A stretch of 64,000 bases of DNA from Bretschneidera sinensis. Its lineage: Eukaryota; Streptophyta; Magnoliopsida; Brassicales; Akaniaceae. The translations under genes were made by a program, and so were the position numbers. This document shows positions 12,628-23,699 of the stretch, piece by piece. The DNA is taken from contig CM043700.1 of assembly GCA_023935145.1 (NCBI GenBank), positions 137,545,328-137,609,327 of the forward strand. The letters are read 5' to 3'. Below the pieces are notes generated by a model. It was given only the letters and a program-made list of their open reading frames with translations. It did not search any database and was not told the origin of the DNA. Position 1 is the stretch's first letter. Every line of letters starts with the position of its first letter.

Positions 12628-13632
12628 GAACTGCAATTTTTTGTTTATTTGGTTTTCTCCCATCTGTATGTATAATTGTTGTATGGCGTTTTATGCAGTG
12701 ACCGAATCAAATTCTTATTCTTTTCATTGTAATCTCTCTTCACGAGCTTCAATTTTCTTCATGGTTAGGCAGGTAGATTCTGTATGTTTGTGACATATTT
12801 GTTATATGCTGAAACTATCTTAATAAAAGTGCCCTTTTTGATTCATGGTTGGGTTATTTACGTGCAGCATGGTTTGGCTCAGTCTTTCTCTAAGACCGTA
12901 AGCTATTCAACAAGTCCATAAGACAATGGATATAGAAATTTTCTGAATAAGTTTACTACTCGCTCATGCATCTTCTGTCAGTTCATTCTCAGTAGTAGTG
13001 CAATCTGTTGCAAACGAAGACAGCCTGTATGCTCATGAAACAGAGGTAGTAGTATAGCTGATTAGCTTTCATTATATTGCTAGTCTGTTAAAAGAGGTCA
13101 AAATGCTACAGCAGTAGGCAAATGAAAGGAAAACTAACAATAGTAACCCGCCAGATGAAGATTCAAAGAATTCAATTGTCTCAGCCCAGATAAGGTTGAC
13201 AGTCCTGGACCCGTCCTTTGCGCCGGCAGTGGTACTAGGACCGACCCACTGCCTGGTGCTATTACATAAATGCCCAAGTGTCCATGGTTATAAAGATATA
13301 AAGAGCTAAACTTAAATAGATGATACTCAGAGCTGGTCCATCATTTGTTTTCCATGGGATAAAAGTGAAGATTCAACTAGCAAGTAGCTCATACAAATAC
13401 ATCAATGATGGCTATTTCATGATTGCCAAGCAATTTGCAGTGTACCATATCTTTCCTCACTATATAAGCTTTGACATAGACCTTGAAAAGGTAGAGAAAA
13501 AGAAAAAGACAATTAAAAAAAAGGTGACAATAGCACAGAAGCGAACACTATAACAGGTCCTTATTCTGCCAGCAGGTGAATCGAAAACTGCATCTTTCAA
13601 TTCCACCAGTCCTTTTTTCATGTAAGTTCAAT
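12628..13632. other. Convergent SEC5/LSM3 spacer
   Basis: About 1 kb between two stop codons, holding both 3' UTRs. It contains the SEC5 AATAAA and, on the minus side, A/T-rich sequence likely to hold the LSM3 3' end. Short open frames (for example 13320-13553) are lysine-rich by composition and resemble nothing known. I see no RNA gene or transposon here. Confidence 0.6.
12822..12827 (+). terminator. Likely SEC5 polyadenylation signal AATAAA
   Basis: A canonical AATAAA lies about 200 bp after the SEC5 stop codon, in T-rich sequence that contains TTGTGACATATTTG-type upstream elements. Its position and strand suit the SEC5 3' end, but no transcript evidence is available. Confidence 0.5.
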
Positions 13633-16600
13633 TCAAGCAGTCCTTAGTGGAGGCGAAACCAATATGACTCCATCTCCTCTAACAAAGAGGAAAGGAACTG
13701 TCCGCCTTGTAGTCTGAAATGGAAAAAATAAAGATAAGAGTCATCGGGCAAATAAGTAAAAACACGAATGAACTTTTATCTTTTAAATCAACCAAAGTGG
13801 AGTGAAAATGAAGGGAGTGGACCTTCACGACTTGGTAGTTTCAAAATCTATACAATATTCACCCTCGTTATTATTTCCTATTTGCTTTTTATCCTTCTTA
13901 TACGAATAGACCCTGTCAACCTGTGGGATAACTTATTGTCTCTCTTAATTCTAGATCTGCATTATTGCACGTCCAAGGGAAAAGGTCCCACTCAAAAATT
14001 TGGAAGGTGCTCACTCATTCCATTCTTTCATAATTATCCTTCAAGCCACAATAGCACACCATAGTAATAAACATTGTACCGAAGGGTTTGGATTTCACGT
14101 GTTAATGGCTTTTCTGGAACTCGTTAAACGTGGTACCTAATATCAAGGAAACCTCTTTATGATTTGTCAATCAAAAGGAAAAATTAAGGGTATGCTCAGT
14201 TGTAGAAATTCACTAATTTTTCAGGAAAAAAATTGCATTTGAAAAGCATTTGTTGAAAAAAAAAATTACAACTGAACGCACCCTAAGTTTCTCATTCCAT
14301 GTTAACAAACAATATAGTTTACCTTATTTCCCCCCACACTGAATTTGGCGCTCTTTCAATTACTTTTTTATTTAAAAAAATTGCAAATATAAATCTTGAA
14401 ATCTCAACGAGTTTCCAATACTATCCATAGGGAAATCCTTTGCAAAAGTAGAAACATAATTCCACAAGAAATCCTTTTCAAGTACTTGACAAGTCCCAAC
14501 CTGCACAGCAGGCATCTCTCATATCCAACTAAGCAATTTTTTTCTCAAGAACAACAGTGACACCATCATTCATTGATTCAACATTACCCATTAACTTGTT
14601 TCTCTCTCGTATTTTGGCTTACAAAGTATAAGGCACTAGCAATGTAAATTTAAAGAAAAGGAGATGATGTGAAATCATAACATACCCGAACAATCTCCTC
14701 ATATGTTTCATCATCAATTTCTACTGTAGTAACAATTTCTTCAACATCTCCAAGAATCATGTTTAAATGTTGATCATAAGCCTGTAAGACAAATTGCCAG
14801 ACGAAATGAAAAAAATAAGTCAAGAACCGAAGAACAATAAAAAAGTTCCAACGCTTAATGCCCGAATCGGAATTTTAAAATTAGAAAAAGTTTCACTAAT
14901 ATTTTCCTCTGTTGTTCTTGCACAGAGCTTCAGGCAATTATTTTGTAGTTCAAAAAAGCAGTCCTTGCAAAACAACAAATTTTAGGAGATTGCTTAAATA
15001 GATTAAAGGTGCTTATTTAAGTTAAATTTTAAAGGTCAACTAAATTTATCTAGCAAGCTAAAGTGCTAAAAAGGTACGGAGCAGTAGAGATAGGTCTAGG
15101 ATTCAAATCTAAAAACGATTTGATAACCCCAAAAAGAAACTTTAATTGCTCTCATGAATAACACAGAAAAAAACCGGAAAATTTAAAATTGCAACATGAA
15201 TATCTTAGAGGCTATGTGGCCTTGGGGGTAGAGAATAAAGAGAATTTGAGTTTGAAAGTATTGAATTGGCTAAGATTTAAGCTTCAGTCAAAAGTGAGGC
15301 CCATAAAACCTAAGTGAAACCACCATGAACGCTTAGAATTTCTTGTGTGTAGCACAATGTTAACAAGCTAAATGTTGATTTCGGTAGTACATCAGCACAT
15401 CTATTACCATTAGGTTGGTTTTCCAGCTTATTATTCCATGTTTAACCATGAGTTCTTAGACAATACTAGATCATTATGAAGTCTTCAAAAGACTGGATTA
15501 AATTGGCGAACAGGCTACTACAACCATGACTATCTCATATTGCCATGCTGTGGATTAGTATAACTAATAAAGTAGCCAAAGTGAGCATGGATAAACAAAA
15601 AAGTAAGTGGAATAGAATCAACTAATTAGGCATACATTTATTTCTAACTACTGTGATAATCATCCTCATCATGATCAACCAGACAAGTTTGGATTATGAC
15701 GCCTAATACGGAGACCAGGTGGAGCTCATGGGAATATTATCATGGAGAGAGCTAAAACCAAATGATCAGTCACCTGATATATTTTTCTTCAAATCAGTTG
15801 CTTTGAGTCATCATTTGAATATAGAAGAACAGTGACGTTAGTAATTATTCACAAAGCCTTGCATCAACTGCCCTCTACAGACTCTAGGGATTGCATTTGA
15901 GGTGCATGAGGCATCCATATTCACCAATACACCCATGGAATATCGAAAAAACAACCTCCAAAATTTTAACCCTAATTTCACGTTCTTAATACTCACGGAA
16001 AATATTTTAGGCAACCTAACTTATATGGCATCTAATCAATTCTCGGTCATTTTCTTTTATAAAAATTTAGTGTGTTTGGTTTTGAAAATGTTTTCAGTTT
16101 CTATTTTTAGAGAATGTAAGGGTGCGATCAGTTGTTGAAAATGCTTTCTATTTTCCATCATTATTTTCCTTAACATTTTTTCAACAATTTGCATATTCTT
16201 AACATAATTTAAAATACAATATTTCTCTTTCCAACAAATAATGAAAATGTTAGGAAACAACTTTTTTTTTCCCAACTTTTCCAATATTACGACGGAAAGA
16301 GAAATTTTAAAGAATATACACGACTAAACGCACCCTAAACCATTCAGTTTCTGTTTTCATTTTTACAGATAATTTCATTTTGTATTTCAATTTTATCAAA
16401 AAGAGAGCAAGTTTTCATTTTCATTTGTTAGAATATGTTCTTTTTGCAGCCGCTAAATGCATTATCACTCCCATTTTCTATTTTACATAAAAGAAAAAGA
16501 AAACAGAAAACATATTTGTTTCCTATAAATAAGCGCACTCTTAGGATCCCCACACACACCTTATTTTCTTAGTTTAACCTTTATTAATGGCCGAACTAAA

Positions 16601-17059
16601 AAAAATTAATCGAACTGAACGTTGCAGCATGGAATTGGGGTAGATGCTCGTCACATCCAATTTCATCCAATTTCATTTCCAAGGCCTCAATTTCATGCTA
16701 CCAAACGCAAGGTAAGTTGGTTTCACCAAATTCGAATTAGCAAGTAAAATTCAAACCCTAGAATTGGAGAAAAACAAAAGAGAGTGAAAGCCGCATACGC
16801 ACATCACATTCTTAACCAAACACAAAAGAAAAAACATGTATCGAGAACCCTATATATACAAACTGATCCTGAAGTATAACTACAAATACATACACATGTT
16901 AAGTATATATGTATAAGCGTAAGTATATAAATTTATACATACATGAAGCTTGCCGCGGAGTTCACGATCGGAGCGGAGCTTGACGTAGATGCGCTCGTCG
17001 AGGCTGAGTCTTATCAGATCCAACGGCTCCTTCACTGCGCTCTCTTCTTCGCTCGCCAT
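13633..17059 (-). CDS. LSM3: U6 snRNA-associated Sm-like protein LSM3
   Basis: A complete 97-residue gene in three exons on the minus strand: 17059-16943 (39 codons), 14781-14686 (32 codons) and 13713-13633 (26 codons plus TGA). Introns are GT-AG and fall between codons. The protein starts [20 protein letters not shown]. The Sm1 motif spans about residues 13-55 ([20 protein letters not shown], then [14 protein letters not shown]). The Sm2 motif is near residues 76-92 ([16 protein letters not shown]). LSM3 is part of the LSM2-8 ring, which binds the U6 snRNA 3' end in the nucleus, and of the LSM1-7 ring, which activates decapping of mRNA in the cytoplasm. Length and motifs match plant LSM3 throughout. 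Both introns contain MITEs. The gene is convergent with SEC5 and divergent from the trihelix gene. Confidence 0.96.
14185..14286. mobile_element. Short Tourist-like MITE in LSM3 intron 2 (TAA target duplication)
   Basis: A 96-bp foldback (14188-14283) begins GGGTATGCTCAGTTGTAGAA and ends TTACAACTGAACGCACCC. It is flanked by TAA on both sides (14185-14187, 14284-14286). Its ends match those of the copies at 12053 and 16120, but the interior is much shorter, so it is a deletion derivative of the same family. Confidence 0.85.
16067..16543. mobile_element. Possible older MITE into which the 16120 MITE inserted
   Basis: The sequences on either side of the 16120 element form a looser foldback. It starts GTGTGTTTGGTTTTGAAAAT at 16070, ends ATAAATAAGCGCACTC at 16540, and has TTA at both borders (16067-16069, 16541-16543). 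The left flank (ATTTTTAGAGAATG) and right flank (CATTCAGTTTCTGTTTTC) have complementary counterparts further in. Terminal matches are imperfect, so the call is tentative. If right, this is a MITE nested in a MITE. Confidence 0.45.
16117..16338. mobile_element. Tourist-like MITE in LSM3 intron 1 (TAA target duplication)
   Basis: A 216-bp element (16120-16335) begins GGGTGCGATCAGTTGTTGAA and ends CGACTAAACGCACCC, with TAA on each side (16117-16119, 16336-16338). Its interior shares blocks with the SEC5-intron copy, notably CAACAATTTGCATATTCTTA against CAACAATTTGCACATTCTTA. The two are therefore members of one family rather than chance palindromes. Confidence 0.85.
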
Positions 17060-19230
17060 TCTTCTCTCGTCTCTCTCTTTATCTGGTCTATTAGCACTTA
17101 ACAATGAGGTTTACTTTTGACCAAATAACACAGTACTACCACTAGTAACTAACCCTACTAGCATTTTGCACTTGTGTATACTTTAGCAACTCAGCAAGGA
17201 CCCGACTAAAGTTGGTGCAACCCGTTTTCGGGGGTTAGATTTTATTTTATTTTTAAAATAAATTAAAGAAACTTTTTTTAATGGTAAAAATAAAAGGAAC
17301 TTGATGCCATTGTTAGTTTTTTTCTTTTTTTAATAATTAAAAAATTGATATTTGAATTTAAAACACTTTTTTAATCGATAAATATGATTATCAATTGAGT
17401 TATGTTCAATATTTTTTATTCGTCTCTTTTGAAAATAAAAAAATACAAACATGAATATAAATTTGCCCATATGTTCCTTTTAATCTATGTATCATAATAA
17501 TTCATAATTTAAGTATTTTAACTATAAAAAGCAAAACAAAAATAAAAAAAATTACACTAACTTGCCCAGAATAATGTTTTTGGGGGTTAGATTTTATTTA
17601 TTTTTAAAAAAAATTAAGAAAGTAATAAAATACAAATATGAACTTGCCCAAATGTTCTTTTTAATGTATGTATTGTAATAATTCATAATTTAAGTGTTTT
17701 ACCCATAAATAAACAAAAATAAAAATTACACTAACCTTAGTTTAAGATCATTTACACTTTCTTTTATGTACTTAAAAAAAGATAACAATAAATTCTTTTT
17801 ATCATTTTCGACCTCATATATAGACTATGTGAATATCAAACGAGAATGACAAAAATATCAAAATATTCTCGTGTAAAAATCAATCATCCACTGGTTTTCA
17901 CATTGTTCCCTTTTTTGCTCTCTTTTTTTATATTTTTCTCTAGCTTTTCTCTTATATGTAATTAGTTTTTTGATCAAATCCAATATTAAAATTGCATATA
18001 TATGTTCATTTTACATGGGTGAGTTAAATCATATTTGGAGTAGTAGTCACATTGTCGATGTCACAGGATCTACTACATCAATAATCTCGCAACTTTACAT
18101 TTTATTTAAAGGAAAATCTTTTTTTTTATTTTAACGAGAGTAAGAGTTCATTTTCGATATTTTTTATCATAGTTTTTTTGTGTTTTTTTTATATTTATAA
18201 CTGATTATCCAAATCAATCAAATTGTGAGAATTTATTATCGCGCGACTTTTGTTGCAAAAGTAGAAATAATTGTGCAGATTTCTTTGTTAAAGAACAAGA
18301 CTGGATGAGCAAGAGGACCTTCTGATTGTTCATGACACTCCGATGAGCATGCCCGTGATGCTCCAAGATGATGCCATGGGCATTTCATTTTCTAGACGGG
18401 TTAGAGAGCCTTAGTTGGTTTCTTTATGGTGTTGGTTTTTTTGTAATTCTTGTTTATCTATATTTTTTTTTTTGTGATTGTGTTAAAGATCAATATTATT
18501 TTAGCTTGAGTTTTTCAAGATGCATTTTTAATTATTAAAAAAATATTTTTTTTATAATAATTGAGATTTATAGTTAATTAATCAAACTATAAAAAAATAT
18601 TAATGTAATTCTGCTAAGATTACAATTACTATTTTTTGTGTTTATTTAGATAACATTTAGTTTTATCATGAAAAAGTAATTTTTCACAATTAAATAAATA
18701 GAAAATAATTTTATATTTATATTTTATTTTTTGAGTTTAAATAATTTTTTACGAAGATATTTACAATTGACCGATCGATTTACAAAAGAAAAAAAAAGTT
18801 ATCATGGTCAAAATCTGAATTTTTGAATAAAACAAAAGATATTATTGTCGTATCTTAAAATACAAACAAATATCATAACAATGTTATTTAACAAAAAAAA
18901 AATAATAGTAATAATTTAAAAGGTAAAATTATCCTCAATCCAAAAGTCATAATTTAATAAATTACATTTTTTTTTATTAATAACATAATCCAGATACATG
19001 AATTAGCCTAGATTTCCTCCCAAGTATAATAAATTATTATGATTTGTTTTTGCTAGGTTTTCACATGGTACAAGTACAAACTTGAATTTTGTTGTCATTA
19101 CATTGTATAGTATAACAATTTTGTTGGGGGTGTGACATAGAAAATGCCGCAGTGGACCCACCAGGATCTTCCCATACATTGAACCTGCTTAGACTCCCCA
19201 TTTCCTTTCTCCTTTTATATATTTCAGTAT
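17060..19230. other. Divergent LSM3 / trihelix upstream region
   Basis: About 2.2 kb of AT-rich DNA between the LSM3 start codon and the trihelix transcript leader. It holds the promoters of both genes, a tandem duplication at 17.2-17.7 kb, and a short coding-looking scrap near 18.3 kb. A TTTTATATAT stretch at about 19213-19222 could be a TATA element for the trihelix gene, or, since it ends in TTTCAG, a 3' splice site of a leader intron. Nothing else is recognisable. Confidence 0.5.
17226..17740. repeat. Tandem duplication in the LSM3-trihelix spacer
   Basis: Two diverged copies, about 17226-17563 and 17577-17740. Both begin with GGGGGTTAGATTTTATTT (17230 and 17582) and share later blocks such as ATAATTCATAATTTAAGT and the final AAAAATTACACTAAC. 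The second copy lacks about 170 bp from the middle. No coding content is visible. Confidence 0.75.
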
Positions 19231-19380
19231 ATGAGCCAGATGGGAGTTCAGCTGATAATTCGTAATCTTGGACCCTTGATTATCGGCTTAATTTCAGGAA
19301 GGTCTCTTCTCACTTTGTGGGTGTTCAGGGTTTTGGAGATGTTTCTGCAGATAAGTAGCTTTTGCTTCTCTGTTTTATGA
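19231..19380 (+). other. 49-codon upstream ORF in the trihelix leader (plus a 11-codon uORF at 19613-19648)
   Basis: In the presumed 5' leader, an ATG at 19231 opens a 49-codon frame (MSQMGVQLIIRNLG... ending CFSVL, TGA at 19378-19380). A second ATG at 19613 opens an 11-codon frame ending TAG at 19646-19648. Both lie upstream of the main ATG at 19706 and could reduce its translation if they remain in the mature mRNA. A leader intron could remove either one. Conservation is unknown. Confidence 0.35.
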
Positions 19381-19705
19381 ATTTTGAGGATTATTTTTGT
19401 ACTTTTGCAATTTTTGGGGTTCTTTCGTTCAATTATTGGTGATTTTGGAACTGGGTTTCTTAGTGGCGTATGAGTTTTACCCTGTAGTTTTGTTTGATGT
19501 ACTGGGCTTTTTGGATTTTCTGATAATTTGCATGTAGAGGAGTGTTTCATGACTGAAAATGCTCTAGGTGGAAAAAAGAGATTGGTTTGATTGATTTTGT
19601 TTAATTGATTACATGGCTTCCACAGAGGAGGAAACACACATAGAGTAGGGTTTTTGAGTGAAATTGTTTCTTGGTTCTGATCTATACTGTTGCTTAAAAC
19701 AAGGA

Positions 19706-21061
19706 ATGGAAGGGAATCTGTCACAAGGATGTATGATTCCAGGTGGGGCTTCTTATGTAGGCCTTGATTTGCACGGATCAGTGAGAGTTCATCATCCAGC
19801 AAATCACCCAAACACCATTCACCAGCATCAACATCCTAATTCTCGACAAGGGTCTTCTGTCCATCCCTCACTTCATGAGGGTTTTCCACTCACAATGGGT
19901 ACGATGCCAAGTTGTGATCAAACCATTCCAGTGACGGATTACAATAAGGGGGAAAGGGGAAAAACCTCAGTGAGTGATGAGGATGAACCCAGCCTCACTG
20001 AAGAGGGTGCTGATGGTCATAATGATGGAAATAAAGGGAAGAAGGGGTCACCATGGCAGCGTGTGAAGTGGACTGATAAGACGGTGAGGCTTTTGATAAC
20101 TGCGGTGTCTTATATAGGCCAGGACACAGCTCCAGATTGTAGTGCTGGGGTAAGAAGGAAATTTGCAGTTTTACAGAAGAAGGGTAAGTGGAAATCGATT
20201 TCGAAAGTCATGGCTGAAAGGTGTTTTCATGTTTCACCGCAGCAGTGTGAGGATAAGTTCAATGACCTGAATAAAAGGTATAAGAAGCTTAACGATATGC
20301 TTGGTAGGGGCACTTCTTGCCAAGTTGTTGAGAATCCTGGGCTTTTGGATATGATTGATTACTTAACAGATAAAGAGAAAGATGATGTTAGGAAAATTTT
20401 AAGTTCAAAGCATCTTTTCTATGAAGAGATGTGCTCTTACCATAATGGGAACAGATTGCATCTACCTCATGATCCGGCATTGCAGCGTTCTTTGCAGTTA
20501 GCTCTGAGAAGCCGAGATGATCATGATAATGAGGATATGAGGAGGCACCAAAATGAAGATCTTGATGAAGATGATCACGATATGGAAACCAATGATCATG
20601 ATGAATACGAGGAGCATTGTGCTTCACATGGGGATGGCAGAGGAATGCATGGGGCATTAGTTGGCTCTTTGAAGAGGTTGAGACAGGGCCAGGGCCAGGG
20701 CCAGGGCCATGAAGATGTCTGTTTCCAGAGTTCCTTGAATTCTCAGGATTGCAATAAAGGTTCTTATCTTCATCCACATGTTTCCCAAGCTGATATGAAT
20801 CAAGTCTTACCTGAAAGCACAAGAACAGCTTGGTTACAGAAGCAGTGGATTGAATCCCGTTCACTTCAGTTAGAAGAACAGAAGCTGCATATTCAAGTTG
20901 AGATGTTGGATTTGGAGAAACAGCGATTCAAGTGGCAGAGATTTAGCAAGAAAAGGGACCGTGAACTGGAAAAGATGAGGATGGAAAATGAGAGGATGAA
21001 ACTAGAGAATGAGCGTATGGCATTAGAGTTGAAGCGAAGAGAATTGGGTGCTGACTTATGA
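19706..21061 (+). CDS. Single-trihelix transcription factor, GT-gamma type (At1g76870/At1g21200-like)
   Basis: An intronless gene for a 451-residue nuclear DNA-binding protein. The start is the first in-frame ATG (19706); the frame is open further upstream but has no ATG. The Myb/SANT-like trihelix domain lies at about residues 117-200. Its pattern (VKWTDKTVRLLI, KKGKWKSISKVMAERCF, CEDKFNDLNKRYKKLNDMLG) has conserved tryptophans at 122 and 162 and a phenylalanine at 185 in the third helix. A histidine-rich N-terminus, an Asp/His-rich acidic linker (about 270-310), a QGQGQGQG repeat from GGCCAG units, and a C-terminal coiled coil (about 382-447, LEKMRMENERMKLENERMAL) complete it. Trihelix factors bind GT-rich promoter elements; this clade includes the hypoxia regulator HRA1. 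The subgroup is assigned from memory of the family. Confidence 0.9.
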   Translation: MEGNLSQGCMIPGGASYVGLDLHGSVRVHHPANHPNTIHQHQHPNSRQGSSVHPSLHEGFPLTMGTMPSCDQTIPVTDYNKGERGKTSVSDEDEPSLTEEGADGHNDGNKGKKGSPWQRVKWTDKTVRLLITAVSYIGQDTAPDCSAGVRRKFAVLQKKGKWKSISKVMAERCFHVSPQQCEDKFNDLNKRYKKLNDMLGRGTSCQVVENPGLLDMIDYLTDKEKDDVRKILSSKHLFYEEMCSYHNGNRLHLPHDPALQRSLQLALRSRDDHDNEDMRRHQNEDLDEDDHDMETNDHDEYEEHCASHGDGRGMHGALVGSLKRLRQGQGQGQGHEDVCFQSSLNSQDCNKGSYLHPHVSQADMNQVLPESTRTAWLQKQWIESRSLQLEEQKLHIQVEMLDLEKQRFKWQRFSKKRDRELEKMRMENERMKLENERMALELKRRELGADL

Positions 21062-21068
21062 CTAGTGG

Positions 21069-22600
21069 GACTTGCATGCCTGTCAACCTTTTCTGTTGCT
21101 GGTAAGCTGTTGTTAATTTTAAATGGAGTATTGCATATCAAATGAGGAAACCTTGTTGGATATTAAAACTTTGCTTTAATTTATGTTGTGTAAAAGTAGG
21201 ATAGTGACAATACCAATTGCTAGTTCTCATTGTTTTGCGTTTGGTGAAGTGGTATTGGCTATGTTTGAAGAATTTTGCAGCGGAAATTATTTTCATTTTA
21301 TCATATATAATGGCTTACATTTGTCAGTCTGAATGTTTAATATGAGTTTGTCGCCAGCCTTTTTTTTTCCGTGATAAAAGATATTTTTTTTGAATGTTTG
21401 GATTATCATTTTTTTCCAGCAGTAGCTTATCACCAGAATGTTTAAAAAAGTGAAATTGACGGGTGTCTTGAGATGCGCTCCTAAGACACACAGACGCACT
21501 GTTTTGTATGCAGGACTCCACGAAGCATAAGGATTACGTTTTAAGCATATGTGCATTTTGTCAAACTTCTTTTATTGCAATATTTGAACTTGCATCCATG
21601 CCAACTTTTTTTCTGTTACTGGTGTGTCATTTTGATTTTAACTGGAGTATCACATAGACACATATAACTTCCCTTCGGAGTTGCTATTGAAAAACCGAGC
21701 TCCAAATAAGGTTGCTTTCATTGCTTGGGAGGTCACTTGGAAAATAATCTTGACTATGGACAACCTCTAAAAGAGGGGGAAAATACTTGTTAATAGATGT
21801 TTTCTTTATAAAGAAGATGCAGAAATGGTGTTCTACCTTTTGTTGGATTGCACTTGGACTAGGAAAGTTTGGAACTTAGCACTTTTGATGGTTGGTACTT
21901 CTTGGGTTTGTGCTGTGACAGTTACGGATGAATTGTGGGCTTGGTCGTGTATTAAGCGCATGCATTGTGTAAAAAAAATTGATTTCTTTGATACCCTTGG
22001 CCCTTTTTTGGTTGGTTTGGAAAGAATGGAACAGAAGACCTTTTGAAGATGTAGATGGTGAAACACCTTGAATGTTTGGTTTAATGATTTCTTCTGGTAA
22101 ATGAAAGCGAATTTGTCGAGTGTATAGATTTAGTCCTTGAGATGATATTGTATACGGGGTTGGCACCCCTTGGTGCCCCTTAATGAAATACTTTTTATTG
22201 ATAAAAAACTGGAGTATCACACATTAGGTGGGGGAACCTTGTTGGAAATTGTAACTCTGCCCTAATTTAGTTATAAAAATAAAATAAAATAACTGCCTTA
22301 ATTTATATCCTGTAAAGTAGGATAGTGATAAAACCAAATTGTAGTTTTCATTGTTTTGCCTTTAGTGAAGTGGTATTTTGCTTATGGTTGAAGAATTCTG
22401 CTTCTAGAGTCATTTTCTTTTCATTACGAATTCTAACCTGAAATTGTAAGTCTGACTATTTAATATAAGAATTTGCCCCCCACCTTTTTTGAACACAATG
22501 TTTTATTAACTGAAATTGAGGTGTGCCTTGAGACACGATGGGATGTGAAGTGTACAGACTTTGTGTTAAGCAAATGCTTTTTACGCCTTACTATCTAGAG
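21069..22600 (+). repeat. Duplicated 3' flank of the trihelix gene
   Basis: The sequence just after the trihelix stop (21069-21587) is repeated from 21588 onward. Paired landmarks are CTTGCATGCCTGTCAACC with CTTGCATCCATGCCAAC, ACCTTGTTGGA (21150 and 22230 regions), GTAGGATAGTGA, TTTGGTGAAGTGGTATT with TTTAGTGAAGTGGTATT, and CTTGAGA with AAGCA near the ends. The second copy is split by a LINE insertion (next entry). The copies have diverged substantially, so the duplication is older than that LINE. Confidence 0.8.
21640..22221 (+). mobile_element. 5'-truncated LINE with 15-bp target-site duplication
   Basis: The direct repeat AACTGGAGTATCACA occurs at 21640-21654 and 22207-22221. Between them lies a short LINE tail: a degenerate zf-RVT region on the plus strand (PNKVAFIAWEVTW, FYLLLDCTWTRKVWNLALL, DELWAWS) and a 3' UTR ending CTTGGTGCCCC..., TTTTTATTGATAAAA. 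A 5'-truncated body, an A-rich end and a 15-bp duplication are the hallmarks of target-primed reverse transcription. Internal stops and a shift make it non-functional. Confidence 0.9.
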
Positions 22601-23690
22601 CACACACTTCACTGAAAAAAATACATCTCAGTCATTGGACTAGCACGTGACAGCTGCTGGGACTTGCTTTTACACCTCACACATCTGCGCATGCTCTTGG
22701 CACTATGTGATCTTGTTGACAAAGTGAAATCTAGACTCTGAAGTCACAATGGAGACACAAGAGAGAGCAGAGTCAGCTTTGAAGAAAGACCACAACTGCA
22801 GCTGATTTGGATGTCTTGTATGGCTTTGCTGCCACTCTTCACCTGCCATGCTTTCAGGTTAGAACTCATGACCCAAACAGGGGCTTTCTCTCTCTGAAAG
22901 TAAGTGTTTTCTCTTGTTGTTGATGTTCTTTATTGGGCCTAATGTGGAGTAGTGTAACAGTCGTTTTTTTTATATTGTTTTGATGATTTGTTTAGGCTAT
23001 CGAGAGAGAGAGAGATGCTGACAATTAGGAGAGGGACCCGTGGCAACTTGTTATCCAAATGGGTTGAGCTCTCATCAGATGATCTTCAATTCTTTTTTTA
23101 TTAGGGCTTTTTCTTTTTTTCCTTTTTCCTGAATGATTAGGAAATAAGTGAAACAATAGTTAATCAACTTCCTATGAAATTAGATTAAAATATCTCATAT
23201 TAGTTAGAGAAATATCATGAAGTAATTGCCGAGGTTACATAATATCACACTTATATAAATGAAATTTGAAAATTTAATCACATACATCAAATAAATTTCT
23301 CATAAGAATTCATGAGCTAATGAGATGGGCACTCTCGTAGATGAATGGGTTGTATTGCCCAATAAAAGTCAGCTGTTTAGTGAAAGTGTAAACTCGAAAG
23401 CATACACATACCACGTGCACACTTTCGCATACATAGGATAGTTTCATAGACCTCAAACTCAATTGCTACTCAAACTTGTTTGTGTTGAGATTTATTAAGA
23501 AATGAGTTTCATGTTCATCTTATGTCTGTAAGCTATAAGCCTCATAAGGGATTCTAACTCCTGATGTATAGTTCTTACACAGGAAAGGAGCTACAAGCTC
23601 TGCTTGCATGTTGTCAATAGGCAGGTGACACAACTAGTAAGCCATTGAGAACAATAACTTGGAGGCCACTTTTTACATTTGCATCCATAA
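22600..23690. other. Spacer before the large LINE
   Basis: About 1.1 kb with no convincing coding sequence. It contains a short (GA)n run near 23000 and ordinary AT-rich DNA. The left edge of the LINE that follows cannot be placed exactly because its 5' UTR is not recognisable. Confidence 0.4.
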
Positions 23691-23699
23691 AGTGGGGCT

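Noticed and set aside
19658..19705. Longer N-terminus for the trihelix protein starting at 19658
   Set aside because: The codon at 19658 is GTG, not ATG. The first in-frame ATG is at 19706, which I used.
19248..19811. Minus-strand frame of 187 codons over the trihelix leader
   Set aside because: No recognisable domain, and it overlaps the trihelix start antisense. The amino-acid pattern looks like random translation.
20388..20864. Minus-strand frame of 158 codons opposite the trihelix gene
   Set aside because: It is an antisense shadow of a clear trihelix coding sequence, with no domain of its own.
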